A stretch of DNA of 64,000 bases from NCBI GenBank assembly GCA_914767715.1, contig OU612066.1:19940283-20004282 (forward strand), read 5' to 3'. This DNA comes from Membranipora membranacea. Taxonomy: Eukaryota; Bryozoa; Gymnolaemata; Cheilostomatida; Membraniporidae. A program made the position numbers and the translations under genes. Below, one piece after another: positions 33,601 to 46,228 of this stretch. The first letter of the stretch is position 1, and each line of letters opens with the position of its first letter. Under the pieces are notes generated by a model. It did not search any database. It was not told where the DNA came from and was given only the letters and a program-made list of their open reading frames with translations.

Positions 33601-35644
33601 AAAATCACCCGAGAATGATATTTTGTTTAAATTTTGAATCACTACGTGAATATGTTTTGTTCAACTGATTGAAAACCATCTCTTAACCCCCCCCCCCCCC
33701 CCCCTGTTCTCAATAAGATGACAAAGACAAGTTGAGAAAAGTCAAACAATATACATACACCACTGCTATCTTATCATTCACTACTTTGTGATATAGTTAA
33801 CAGAGATTTTGTCCAGAAGTCAAATCACTGCCTGCATCGAGTTACGAATTTGCCCCAAAGGATAACACAAGTAAGACAATTGAGTATATGGGCAATAAGA
33901 TATTAAATGTTTTGTTCAATCAACCATAGTAAGATGACAAACCTTAAAGCTTCAAGCGAGACGTCCGTACAAATCCACTCACTGAGAGACAGGATATAGC
34001 CTTCCGGTTCATCACTCTTCCTCTGTAAGCTTTCATATGCCATAATTTTAGTGTACGTCTTGAATAGAGCCCTCCACAGCATACATCTATTGCTTTTCAA
34101 TACTACTTGAAACACATTACCACATAGAACAGGGCAAAGTGATTCCAAATTCTCGGTTGAGGTTGTTTGTTTGAATATTTTGATTAATTTTCGCAAAGAT
34201 TTGATCAACACCACCAATGTCAGGTCACTGAGGTTTGGGATTGGTATGGAGCATTTCCACCAATGCAGAAGTAACTTTTGTAGGCTCGGCAGAAGTGTGA
34301 GATAATCAGAGTTTTCGAGTTGAGAGATCAAATTATGTAAACTCTCTAAAATTGTGACTTGTATAAGAGAATTGCTTCCATCCAGTGATTTCTCATATAT
34401 ATTGTTTAGTGAGGCTGTAATCTGTATTATGAGTTCCTACAAATAGTCAAATTTGAAATAACTTTGTATTTCGGAGCCTGTGTCCATATAATATGACTGA
34501 TTGCCAGAGCGTTAAAACAACAGGGAAAGATCGGGCATAATAACACAATTCCCACGATGCAACTTTAACATGGCAGTTTAAAAGATGATCAGGTCAATCA
34601 CATTCATGATGATTTTGACTAAATCTCGTTGGAAATCACTGAAAATTTGCTTTGTGGATACCAATCAACATGTCCTGAACTTTTATTATATCCAGCTCAA
34701 AGCCCATGTCTAATACCAGGCCAAGTGCCCAGCCTGAAGCAGGGGCAAGTTTGTAGCATTAATGCATGTCACAAACTTTCACTTGGCACAATCGATTAAA
34801 TTGTTCCAACAGAAAGTGTCAGCTTGAACGAGTTTGCCGCTGATCTATATGACTGTTTGGGACAAAACTGTTTGCTGATATTAAGGAGTTGTCTCTCTAA
34901 TATAAATGAAGGGACAACTCCTCATGTTAAGAAATAATTTTGTATAAAATAAACATGAGACGGAATCGACATGCAGTTGTTAGAGGTATAATATAACAGC
35001 AATGAAAAAAGAAACTCCACTTTACCTCTGTCTGTTGATGAAAGGGTATACGACACAGGAAATTCCCGTATGCATCTATTGCAGCTTTAGCTTGATATAT
35101 GACAAACCGATCATTATTTGTGCTAATAACCAGCAACTAAAAGAAAGTTTAATATCAAACTCATTTCATATCAACACCAACAGCAAATTACAAGAGATCA
35201 TCACAATCTGAATTTCAATGGTAACTGCTCATTATAAAAGGATGTAAATTTGACAGCTTTGACGTATGAATAATCACATGAGAAGTTGTCATTGTATGCC
35301 TACTAATTTGGCAAGTACACGTTCATGGGAAAATGTGAGGCATCTGGCATACAAACCAAGTATTCAATCACTTCATATTTTATGAGCTCATGGAGTTGAT
35401 CTTTAGTGATATGATCCAAACTGTTTCCATCATCAGCCAAATGAGTGAACAGCTGCTGATGACAGGTGAGAGCCGACAGCAAACACGACCTGTTGTATGA
35501 TTGATAGTCGGCAATAACCTGGCTGGCTAATATCAAGCCTTCCGTACAACAACTGTCTGTGTTAGAAGACGCAACATGAGATAACTTGTTATAGAGCTTT
35601 TCAAGTTGTTGTAAGACTGTTTCAGACTCCAGTTCAGTTGCCAT
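30647..35644 (-). CDS. LINS1: Protein Lines homologue, complete seven-exon gene
   Basis: Exons: 35644-35357, 35136-35026, 34436-33943, 32923-32763, 32532-32352, 31931-31689, 30917-30647; 582 residues, all junctions phase-matched. The N-terminal exons give a helical repeat-like region. Exons 5-6 hold FYDVFLDQDDVMSEALIVV and DLILSPETRFLTYFLALL (Lines N domain core), and exon 7 has an acidic Ser-rich linker and NLIPFNVTPLLSLLEKL (Lines C domain). Fly Lines is a nuclear segmentation factor acting in Wg/Hh-dependent patterning; the human homologue is tied to cognition. Its biochemical role is unclear. Human LINS1 is longer (about 757). Exon 1 uses a gtttgt donor, and exons 6-7 have NAGNAG acceptors. 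An acceptor before the ATG suggests a 5' UTR intron. It is head-to-head with ERGIC3 (823 bp apart). Exons 5-7 are multiply duplicated downstream. I recognised the family from remembered motifs. Confidence 0.85.
30992..31222 (-). repeat. tRNA-derived SINE, family A, single minus copy in unit A
   Basis: Corresponds to the minus-strand SINE of units B and E, but there is no plus-strand partner. Its head continues directly into the CCTCCTACTCCTACC leader, giving an apparent empty site for the second SINE. Confidence 0.75.
31656..31688 (-). repeat. 17-bp donor repeat, minimal array (unit A)
   Basis: Only about two units follow the donor of exon 6 in the complete Lines gene, against about 49, 32 and 19 in units B, C and E. 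This is probably close to the unexpanded state. Confidence 0.75.
32591..32650. repeat. Fold-back repeat TGTCTTGACAAGCTTTGTT
   Basis: TGTCTTGACAAGCTTTGTT and AACAAAGCTTGTCAAGACA face each other across a poly-C loop. A duplicate, slightly decayed copy lies at 22264-22322 (upstream of exon 5E), and a third at 63534-63596 in NCAPH2. It is a short dispersed MITE-like hairpin. Confidence 0.65.
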
Positions 35645-36466
35645 CTGGGTAGTGGGAAAAACTGTTGAAAAATAAAAACAGATCATATGTTATTTATGGA
35701 CTTGGCAAGTGTTTATAGGAGATTCAAAGTGGAGAAAACGGGCTTCAAAAACTTTGCGTCTGCAATTTTCACACCCAGAGGAATAGAATTATCCCAACAT
35801 GAGGGAAATGAGCTTTGGTCATTATCATTAAGTGTGACATTACTCACAGTCACTGCCTGCCTGAAGTGAGCCTAATAACAATTCAATACAATACATACAT
35901 ACTTGAATAGGCATTTGATCAAAAGTAGTGCATATTGTGCCAGTCCAATCAATGATTAATAAAATGAGTGGCTGGGGGTTGTAAAAGAAGGTAAGTTAGC
36001 CTTCATTACTAGTACTGCTACTGCTACTACCAACAAGAGGAATGCTATTGCTTGTTTGTCCTGACAAGCTTTCCCAAGACAGGATAAGAAAACTGACATC
36101 AGTTTATACAGCATAATACTAAGGATGACCTTGGTAATAGATATACAAATTATCTTGTGAAGTTATTATACCTTTCAGCCTTATTATATAGTTTTCTTTC
36201 TACTCTATACCAACTGTCACTGTGGGCTAAAGTGAAAGTAAAGTTTTAGAAGGATCTTTCATAGAAATACTAAACACATTCTTATTGGTTAATTTTCTAT
36301 ACAACAAGATCAATTTTGTAGTGTGTCAATTTTTAAGTAGTTTTACAGAACTTCCGGTTATGAATTATTTTATTGTTGGCAAAATTAAGAGTTGAGGAGG
36401 AGGAAGAACAGGTTCATTGACACAGTCCCTTACTCAGACCAAGACTATCTAAGAGCATCAAGAAAA
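35645..36466. promoter_or_regulatory. Putative bidirectional promoter, Lines / ERGIC3
   Basis: The two start codons diverge across about 820 bp. An acceptor just upstream of the Lines ATG (ttttcaacag) means its real transcription start lies inside this interval. No clear TATA box or initiator can be named. Assignment rests on gene arrangement only. Confidence 0.4.
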
Positions 36467-39400
36467 ATGTCATTCGAATCTGTTGTAGGTAGACTTAAGT
36501 CTTTTGATGCCTATCCTAAGACACTAGAGGACTTCAGGACAAAAACTTATGGGGGAGCAATCAGTAAGTTACACCTGGTTACACTTCTCAAAGTTGAGTT
36601 GAGAGTGCTCTGGAGTTGAATTCATGATTATACTCTACCTACTTTCCATCAATTGTTTCAATTCGACCCTATTGGAACCAATGAAATAGGTTTAGTTTAG
36701 GTGAGAGCATGTTCCTAATGAACAGTCATAAATAAGCAATACTATGTTCCAATACAGATTCTTTGGCCATTCATATATATTCATCATGATCATATCATCA
36801 ATCATCATACACAATCATGTTCGAATCAGTGACACTACTAACAGTTGAGTGTTTCCTCGCAGCCATACCAGTATAATCTACATGAAAAGTTCAGTCTTGT
36901 TTTCATTTATCTACATGAACAATTTTCAATAAAATAACTAGGCATATCCAAACTTCACAGCCGTAAGTTCATTTGCTTGCAATGTGTACAAAGATAGTGT
37001 TGACCAAAGCGGTTCAGAGCAGCTAGCATGGAATTGCATCCTTGGTTCAGTCATGTTAACATGTTATTGTCCTCTCAATGGCTAAACTTTAGGGTACTCA
37101 GCACTATAATCCATATTCTGTTTTACCAGTCACGATGGTTAGTGCCGTGATCATGTCGCTGTTATTTCTCTCCGAGCTGAACTACTACTTATCAGTACAA
37201 GTTGATCAGGAGCTCATTGTCGACACCATGAGGGGACAGAAAATGAAGATATTTGTCGATGTTTCGTTCCCTAAAATTGGCTGCCAATGTAAGTGCATCC
37301 CTTTCTAGCCTCCTTCCTGTACAGTGCCATTCAGGTGGCTGAGCTTTTCAGCACCATCAAAATGGAATTCAATTTGAAAACACTGTAGATAGCGTTGAAA
37401 TCGGCTGATTTCTTGGTGGCTTTGGAGAATTCTTGATCCCCGAGTAGCTTCACATGGGTAGCTTATACCTGATAACTTTGGCATCGGCTATACCTGATCA
37501 ATCAAAAAAATTGCAAAGATGTTGTGCAGTTCTCGTGCCACCCGCTAAGTTGATGCATAGCAACCTCTTCGGATACCAGCTATTATCCTGAACTACCATA
37601 ATATAAACAAGTTTATAATGTCATCTAATACTACCTCTGACTCCCCTATATTTTATTCCAGTGTTAAGTTTAGATGCTATGGACGTATCTGGTGAATCTC
37701 AGATAGATGTTATATCAAATGTATTCAAACAAAGACTAAACCTAGACGGTACACCCATTGACGCTGAGCATGAAAAACATGGTAAGTAGATGTCCAGAAA
37801 CCTTTAACTGCAAGAAATACTTTCGATTTTGGAGTTGTTTTGTCCTGAATAACCAGCAGGCGATTCTGTTTAGGTTGTAGTCATTGAAATGGAGATAGCT
37901 AATAAATAAAGGGTTCTTTAGGGGAGTGCTGATTATATCCTGTTTACCTTGTGTATAAGAGTCAGGAAAAGGCTAGTTTATTCCATCCATTAGTAATAAT
38001 GTTCGTGTAATGCAGATCAAAGATCAACATTTTCTTTCAGTATCAGCCTAGTTGTGTCAGATTGATTGCAATATGAGATATCATCGATATTATTACCTGA
38101 GATATAGGAGATACTATAGTCTAGAGGATTGAGGTACATTTGGTAGGAAATGGTTCTCCATTTCACACAGGGTTGAAATAGTCAAGTCAACTTTGTGGCC
38201 AGCTAGCATTTACATCATATAGACACCAATCCGTGTGTATGTGAATCTCTGCTAGCTAGTTAAAACAAACTTTGGCTAATATTTACTTCGATAGGGTCTT
38301 CATCAGCCATGTCAGGCAGCCATGTCAGGCGGCCATGTCAGGCGGCCATGTCAGGCGGCCATGTCAGGCGGCCATGTCAGGCGGCCATGTCAGGCGGCCA
38401 TGTCAGGCGGCCATGTCAGGCGGCCATGTCAGGCGGCCATGTCAGGCGGCTACTGTTTTGCTTTGTTTGCGCCCAAGACAAAAAAGTAGCTGCGTGACAA
38501 GGCTAGGTCTTCATAATATAACCGTGAATCAGTGAATGAAGCTCTAACAGTATTATAGAACATCAGTGATTCTGTTGCTGCATGGAGGCTTTGAGAAGTC
38601 TGTTGACTATGTTCTAGTTTCATTTGATGTATTTTAGAACTCGGAAATAAAGATGCCAAAGAAGATAAACAGGAGGAGAAAGAACCAACGACAACCCTCG
38701 ATCCTAATAGATGTGAAAGCTGCTACGGTGCAGAGAGCGATGCTATCAAGTAAGAAATTTCTTTTTTTTAAATATGGTATTCTCAAAATTTGAAAAAAGG
38801 AAATATTCATTGTATGATCTTGCTTGAAGCAAGGCTACTTGACTATTATTGTGTGTTTATGTATGGAAGGAGGTTTGTTACATGGAATCTCTCTGTTGCA
38901 GTCAGTTGATGCGACTAAGACTGTTCTATGGTTTGGGCTTTGATTTGGTTGCAGTCCTCCATGCAACTTTGTATTTAGCCATAGAATATTGGAATATGAG
39001 TCGATGCTATGTTTTCTGTCAGCAGTATATAATGTGGTGGCCTCAAGTTGGAGCAGTAATAAGTCTGTCTAAAACAATTGAAGTGTAAAGCGGGATATTT
39101 GTGGTAGGATCTGAAATAGTTTGTTGAGGGGTAAACAAGTGAGAAAGTTGCGAAACATGTTAGTTCACGGATGGTATTGTCACTGTAATTTTAACAGTTC
39201 CATTTACAAAAAATGTCCAATATTGGTCGAAAACCCTGACGAGCGAATATTGAAAGGGTCAACTTCAATTCCTCATAACACGCTTCTGGGGTCAATTTGA
39301 GGCTTGTTTTGAAGCTGATTAGATGGCGAAACAGCTTTGATAATCCCAATCCTAACTTCATGGATGCTTCAAGTGACTAATATATGCATACCTCACTCCA

Positions 39401-42400
39401 TTTCATATTGAAGGTGTTGTAACACATGTGAAGATGTGAGAGAGGCATACAGAAACAGAGGATGGGCTTTCGTCAACTCTGAGAATATTGCGCAATGTAA
39501 ACGTGAAGGTTACAGTCAGGTAATGTTTCAAACAATTGTCCAACCGACTCACTCATCAGAACCAAATGCTCAAAACTTATTCACAATACTATCCTGCATG
39601 TGAATAAATCTCTACAAAATAATATCCAAGCCAATTTATTCTGTGGTTGTGCCCTCCTGTTACAAGTGGGAGTAACTCATATCCTTTATCAGCTCCTTAT
39701 CTTTGCACCACAAGGCTTTGCATGGAACTTACATCAAGAGCAACCAGTGCAAGATTGTTAACTGAGTAATATTGGCCCGTAAGATTGTCTTCTTGACAAC
39801 TATGACGTCTCCTATTATACCAATATAATTACTCTTTATTTATTACACTCAATTGACCGCCATACTGGCTTTTATTATAGCATTTGAAAGAGTCACTGAC
39901 TGAAGGATGCAGAATCTATGGGTTTCTGTTAGTAAGTAAGGTAGCTGGTAACTTCCATATAGCTCCAGGAAAGAGCTTCCAGTCAAGCCATGTTCACGGT
40001 GAGTATTTTTATTTGAATAGTCATGTGGAATGAAGTAGTTACTAATATCATGGTTCGTGCTAATCACCTTCATGTTCATACTGACTTGTACATCTAGAAT
40101 TCAAAACCCTTATTGACTTTAATATATACTAGCAATTGCTGGTAGAAGGGGTAAGACTTATATGCTGTCTTATTTTTACCAGCAGTCTTGAATGTTCTTT
40201 GGAGTTGCAATAAAGTTCAATATATATGAGGAGTTTGTTATATTGAGCAGTGTATCTGTTAGTTTGACCATGCTAATAAATAATGAGCTTGTTTGCAGAC
40301 GTGGCCATCATATCAACTTGTCCCTGGTCCTATCATAAAGAGGGAGACAGCTAGGACAAAGACTTATCCCCTGACTTGTACAAAACCAGTGTCCTAAATT
40401 TTACCAGTCTTGTCATTGTTCCAATGAGATAATATAGAATTCTTTTTCAATTGCAGTTCACGATCTGAATGTGTTGGAGGGCGGAATGACGGTGAGCATT
40501 TATATGATATTCTCATAAATACATCTTACCCCTAGTACACAGCTTGAATAAAGTTATGCTGTGCAGATAATCAAAGAAACACATGTCAGCATTTCCGTTA
40601 CAACTTTTTCATATACTGTTATTTATATCACCTGGACAAAAGTTTCCGTTATCTTAGCGATATTGAACAGCCTATTTATTGGGCAATATATTTCTTTTGC
40701 AGTGGAACACATCTCACTCAATAGAACATATTGGATTCGGAGACGATTATCCTGGACTTGTAAATCCATTAGATAGCACAGAACAAGTGGCTGAGAAAGG
40801 TAGGTGTTCTCACTCTCTGCATGAAGATAACCATCCAACGCCTTGCCAACTAGTATATAATAACTCTATGGCTTCCACTATCAACAAAGTTTGGCCATAT
40901 TTGAGACCATTTACCATTGGCGGAACGTATCTGGCGTGTACAACATCAACATGAAGAAATAATAGTGAACAGCTAAGGCTATGGTAGTTATATTTATTAC
41001 TTGGGTTGTTTCTGCCTGAAATACTGATACATGTGGAGTTTTATTTTGATGAAACGTGCAATCAGATACAGTGAATACTGCTGCATATATATGATCAGAT
41101 CAGCACAGTGACATGTGGTAAGACAATTCAGAAAAAATTAGCATTCAGTAAGGTTTGGTATTGTGCTAGCATCTGATACCAGTTCCAACAGACATGAAAG
41201 TTCCGAACGATCCTCCGCCTTGCAACATTGTTTTACCGACAGTCCTAACAAGTTCCCTGCCTCGAGCTCCATACCTTTGAAAAAAAGGGCAAAATATCAA
41301 ATAATGGTCCTGCTTCCAGCGATCAATTCAGTTCAAAGCAAAACTAATCTGAGCGAGGCAAATGTGCATATATTCTGATATCTTCCAAAACATAAGCAAT
41401 GCTGAGGCCAATTAGTGACATAGAGGACCAGCGATTTTTTGTGTAATAATTCTGTTTTATGGGGGGTGATAATAGCGTTATCTCATAGGCCCCTTTTTTT
41501 TGTTTTGGGGCATTTGAGAGGTGATACACTTCCCAAGTCTTAGAGCACAAATATCCAGTACACTATCTTACTATGTTACCTGGCACCCCATCTTATCTAC
41601 ATCAGAAACACAAGGTCAATTTGATAAATTTTTGTTCAGATGTTGTATCCCTAATAGCTTTTTGTTATTAGCTAAAAGAGAAATACCCATGTCGTAGTTG
41701 AGACACTCATAAACTAGGGATAACGAGTATGCTGAGCAAGTCATCAGTACTGTTACTTAATTTATTACCTCAACGCAGCAAAGCCACCGAAAAGTCCTCC
41801 AGATACTACGCCCACAGAGAAACCCATCACAAATCCCATCTTCATCTTCTGGAAGCAGGTTGGCTGTCCTGCATGCTGACCGTAATGACTTGGTGGTGGA
41901 GGCATGGCCTATCTGACTTGTAGGGTGATTATTTATTGGAATGGCAACTCTACAAAAAAAGTAAATGATCAGGGTTGTCAAAATGTGGCTATAATGATTG
42001 CAAGATTATTCTGCTGTTATAGAGCATAGTTGGGGTCCGCTGCTTCAATTTGACAGCCAAATAAATATGAAATGTCCAGCATCATGGGCCCATATGTCAC
42101 ACTGCATATCTTAAGGTTTGCATTTCATGTGAATTTTGTGTTAACATTATAGCTACAAAGTAAGGCCCTACCTCAACAGTGAGCAACGTCAATGGGCTAG
42201 TAGTAATGAGGCAGCCTGGGAATTCATATCATATCATAATGATTATTATGTTAGTTTGTTAGGGTACAATAGTTGTACTAGACTTCTCTTTACTGAGTAT
42301 CTTAAGACCAAAATCAAACTTATCATTCTGTTCCAAATATTAAAATGAAGACAAATTGATATAGGCCTATGGGTAAGCAAGAAAGGAGGATCACACTCAT

Positions 42401-45400
42401 TCTAATTGTTAAGCTGAGTCCCTATCTATATATGCTAGCAAGAAGTAACACTCCTCAACTATGGGAACATCTAAGGAGTTTGTTTGTTACTCCTTAACTT
42501 AATCATTATTAGGCTAGGTAGGTAGGTTGATAGGCCTAATTTTCTACTATGAGTTCATTGGTTTCAACATTCATCTCATTATCCATACAAAGTAAAATTT
42601 GATGGTGCAAAATAATACTATTATGTGCAAAGCTAGATGGAATTGTCGCTCACCACTGGGCTAGATCAACTACACCAGCTGAACTGTTCGTTGAGATGAA
42701 AATTGATGATGATGAATGACTCAATCAATAATAATAAATTATCCAGCCAACTCCAACAGTCTCAGTTTATAAACCAGACTGAATAACTTTCCGCAACTTG
42801 AGTTATGATGGTAGTGTGTATTTTTAACTTGTAAGTAACCACGTTAATCCAGATCAGATGGTAACCTCAGCTTTCTTTTCCCAGTTCTGTCTGTAATTTC
42901 AGCTGGCAAAAAGTGTGCAGGGTGGAGATAAACTTAGCTTGTATTTTTAGATCAGACTATGTTTACCTAGAAAGGCTCGGTCAATGTACCACCCTTCATT
43001 GTGTCATGTAAAAGAAATGGAATTACTAGAATTGCTGTAATTTATGTAATTTGGTTTATAAACTACATTGGCTACTAATCGGTGCATCGGCTGCTTGGTC
43101 TAGGGGTATGATTCGCGCTTCGGGTGCGCGAGGTCCCGGGTTCAATTCCCGGAGCAGCCCATATTTTAATTTTTTTTTTATAACCACCTAAACAAACATA
43201 AACGCTCTTTGGTATAAAGCATTGTATAAATTGTGTATTCAGGCTATTCTACTGAGCTTTTGATCTTTATATGTTGTGGTTTAATGATTGGCCAACTGCT
43301 GTTAGCTAGTGCGCCTTTGTCAGATTTGGTCTCATACCTTATGAACCGTCTTGACGACATAATGTGAGACACTGTATAATCCATATCTGCAACTTTTGGG
43401 AGTAACAAACCGTATGTGAAGATCGTCCTAACCCTTGACATTCATCATCTTAGCATTTTAGTAGATGGTTAATTATTACCATAAGCCAGCAAGTGATATC
43501 AAACACCAAACACCAAAATAAAAATATGTACATCTCATTAGAGAAGAAGAAACGTGTGCTAGATTACATAGATGAGGGAAGAGCAGCGTCAATGTTAATC
43601 ATATATCTCATTTGTTTATTGTAGCCATGATGATGTATACATATTACGTAAAAATTGTGCCGACAGTTTACGCAAAAGTTGACGGAGACGTAAGTATGTT
43701 TTGTCAACTGGATAGTACTGAATATAATGACCGAGTAATATTGAATCTGCTATGAAGATTATTCTGTACCTTATATTAATTCATTCTGGTTTTTTTTTAT
43801 AACATTCAAGATCATTTATATCATCGTTTATCTCTATTATTGTGACATGTTAGTGGTGGAGTGTCTTTATGAATATACCATTTTAGCAAATTTCTCTATG
43901 CAAGTCTGCCAACAAGGAATAGAAAACATACACATACATTTACATTCTGCGCATGCTCAGCTCTGGGCATGAGCTGATCTCTGCAAAATTGAGCCTCGGA
44001 ATTCCGAAGCCATCTGATTGGCTACCTGCTCTGGTGGTATGCTCTTCGATGCGTGTGGAATTGATATTGATAGTTATTCTCTCTTGTCACTATTAGCTGA
44101 TTTTGATTGGCAGTTCATGCAGGGGCTATCCCATTCTCCCTGACCAAATTTTCTCTCAGAACCTAGACTAAACTCATTGTTCTTGCACATGCGCAATTTA
44201 AAGTCACGCATGATTTATACTTAGCCTTACGACATCTACTTTGTGGTAACTATAGCCTAGTTTATCAGTGATCTACATGCCCAGTCAGATCACGAGAGTC
44301 AGTATGATACATTTATAAGAATGTATAATATATAATGTTTGTATGTTTGTCTTTATCCAGGTCTTATACTCAAACCAGTTCTCTGTGACGAAGCATTTCA
44401 AATCTGTCGGAGCCATGAGCGGCGAATCAGGACTTCCAGGAGCTTTCTTCATATATGAGTTTTCTCCTATGATGGTCAAATATCAAGAAAAACGCAGGTA
44501 AGTCAGTCTAGAAAAGAATGTGGTTGCGGGTGTTGCCGAGATAAAGTAAGACAATTTCAAGGAGGTGATTGCGTTGGTAAACACCAGTATTGTCCAGGGC
44601 CTCTGAATGCGATGGGTGGAATATATCGCTTGTATTCCGACTGATTTACTCCATCATCTATCTTAGTCGCCCTCATAAGACTAGACAAGACCAGCATGCT
44701 CATTATTTATCTTTGAGACAAATCTTAGCACTCAGACTGGGATTCAATCGAAGTTAGAATAATTAATAGTCTGACCACTCAGACTAGTGACAATGATGGT
44801 ACTTGATAGAGCGGTTATCTGTGTACCTCATAGTCTGAGTGGTTACGCCATCCCCTCATATATTTGCACGTCTGTAAAAGGAATATGGTATTAAAAATAT
44901 CATTTTGTTTGCATACTTTGTGGTTGTCCTCTCCTGCTTAGAATGACTCGTCATTGAGATATCACCCTTTATGACCAGCATGGTGTTGTTTTTTTACAGT
45001 GTGTATCAGAGGCACTATTCAAAATTCTTAACATGTCTCATTGACCAGGGTATTGAATATTCTTGAGACCAGGATATTCCATACTTGACTACATGATATT
45101 TGACACTGTTGTAAAGGGTTTAAGAAATTGAATTAGGATAATGTTTAGTAAAACAGTTGCTTTCGGTAAAAAAATCATTTGGTTTCATACCTGAAGATTT
45201 GCTTATCATTTCTTTTAATAGGTCTTTATTCCATTTCCTCACCAGCTTGTGTGCCATCATCGGAGGTGTCTTTACTGGTGAGTCAACTATATTGAATCAA
45301 TTAAATAAAGAGCAGCAGAAAATTTTCTAACTCAAATTTGTTATTATTTCCAAGTCTGTAACTTTTGGAAGACAAATAATTTCCCCTGTTCGCTGAAAAC

Positions 45401-45619
45401 TGTTTCTCATTTCTCTATCGCTGTAAAAAAGCAAACTTTATCTCCGCGGTTTTTTTAATGTATAATATAAAAAAATGATATGCTGTATGGTTTAATTCGA
45501 AAAAAGACAGATATTCAACACTCTATGCTTCTGTTACAGTTGCCGGACTAATCGATGCTGCTATATATCATTCAGTGAGATCTATACAAAAGAAGATTGA
45601 ACTGGGAAAAGTCAACTAA
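36467..45619 (+). CDS. ERGIC3: ERGIC3 (ER-Golgi intermediate compartment protein 3), complete, 12 exons
   Basis: Exons: 36467-36563, 37130-37288, 37662-37781, 38638-38749, 39414-39519, 39881-39998, 40457-40491, 40703-40799, 43625-43689, 44361-44497, 45222-45277, 45540-45619; 393 residues against 383 in human, collinear throughout. Signatures: [18 protein letters not shown] at the N-terminus, a first membrane helix (about 34-53), luminal NVFKQRL, cysteine pairs CESC (151-154) and CCNTC (164-168), [36 protein letters not shown], and a second helix near the C-terminus followed by IQKKIELGK. The protein cycles between ER and cis-Golgi and acts as a cargo receptor with ERGIC2-type partners (known from the family and from yeast Erv46). 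I chose the ATG at 36467; upstream in-frame codons lack an ATG. Intron 3 carries a 13-bp minisatellite; intron 8 holds antisense ROMO1 and a tRNA gene. Confidence 0.96.
38306..38450. repeat. 13-bp minisatellite in ERGIC3 intron 3
   Basis: About 11 tandem copies of GCCATGTCAGGCG, nearly perfect and GC-rich against an AT-rich background. The high identity implies recent expansion. Reading frames across it are an artefact of the repeat. Confidence 0.9.
41166..41905 (-). CDS. ROMO1: ROMO1 (reactive oxygen species modulator 1), complete, two exons
   Basis: Exons 41905-41769 and 41274-41166 join in phase 2 to give 81 residues (human 79). The sequence has the family's short N-terminus with Pro/Tyr/Gln, [20 protein letters not shown] (first membrane helix, Gly-rich), the conserved loop [25 protein letters not shown] in the second helix and a C-terminal GIRC. 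ROMO1 is a small mitochondrial inner-membrane protein linked to the TIM23 import channel, inner-membrane organisation and reactive-oxygen production (known from vertebrate and yeast work). The gene is nested in ERGIC3 intron 8 on the opposite strand, so the two transcripts overlap antisense in unspliced form. Identity is secure from conserved motifs over the whole length. Confidence 0.95.
43089..43160 (+). tRNA. tRNA-Pro (anticodon CGG)
   Basis: A 72-nt cloverleaf: acceptor stem GGCTGCT/AGCAGCC with discriminator C, D-arm with A-box GGTCTAGGGGTATGATT, anticodon loop TTCGGGT closed by TCGCGC/GCGCGA, and T-arm CCCGGGTTCAATTCCCGG with B-box. No intron. A run of T downstream (from 43168) can serve as a Pol III terminator. 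It lies in ERGIC3 intron 8 in the sense orientation. The fully paired stems argue for a functional gene and not a SINE. Confidence 0.95.
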
Positions 45620-45674
45620 TGATACTTTACTCATCTTAGACTCACGAAATCAGACAGCACAAGATACCTGTCAA

Positions 45675-45703
45675 CTGTCACCTGTCACCTGTCACCTGTC
45701 ACC
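45675..45703. repeat. 7-bp microsatellite in the ERGIC3 3' UTR
   Basis: Four tandem CTGTCAC units begin 56 bases after the ERGIC3 stop codon. Confidence 0.8.
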
Positions 45704-46198
45704 TTTATAACACTTGAAGTACAGGCTTACTTATTTTAGGATGTTTTGTTTAAACTAAAAAGCTATCCAAGTGAATAACTGAGAGTGTTCATAAAAGTTT
45801 TTTGATGTGCTGATCTCAATGACTTTGTTCTTCAAGAGTGCTTTCTCAATGCTTTCCAATGACACGACCGTTTAGGTTCGCTTGTAGTGGATTTCCATTA
45901 ATAAGCCTTGCAAATTAGCCTAGACCTAACAGAATTAGCAAACGTCCAAGGGTTCTGACTAGCCTAGACCAATACGTAACTACGACTCTTACAATGTATA
46001 TAGTACAAACCATGTGCTCATAAACAGGTTGGTTGAATGCTGTGGTTAATAGAATGGACGTGGGATCAAAATTTTATTTTAAGTGCATTTCTTTATCATT
46101 CCAGTGTTTTAGATCTGAAATCTAGTGAACAATACAGCTGACAACTGGATCCCGAATATGACTTGTTGGTTTAACACTGTTTTGGATAAACATGAACC

Positions 46199-46228
46199 AA
46201 TGAACTAAACCTAAAGGTTTAGTTCATT
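46199..46228. repeat. Palindrome AATGAACTAAACC/GGTTTAGTTCATT
   Basis: Perfect 13-bp arms around a 4-base centre; the longest copy of the small palindrome family also seen at 1578. Confidence 0.6.

Larger units (their letters stand above)
40800..43624 (+). other. ERGIC3 intron 8, hosting ROMO1 and tRNA-Pro
   Basis: At 2.8 kb this is the longest intron of ERGIC3. Apart from the antisense ROMO1 gene and the tRNA gene it has no recognisable exon. 41906-43080 is AT-rich, and its first part should contain the ROMO1 promoter. Confidence 0.7.

Noticed and set aside
38272-38535. Repeat-containing reading frames at 38272-38535
   Set aside because: They are frames through an intronic 13-bp minisatellite in ERGIC3; the flanking ERGIC3 exons splice around them.
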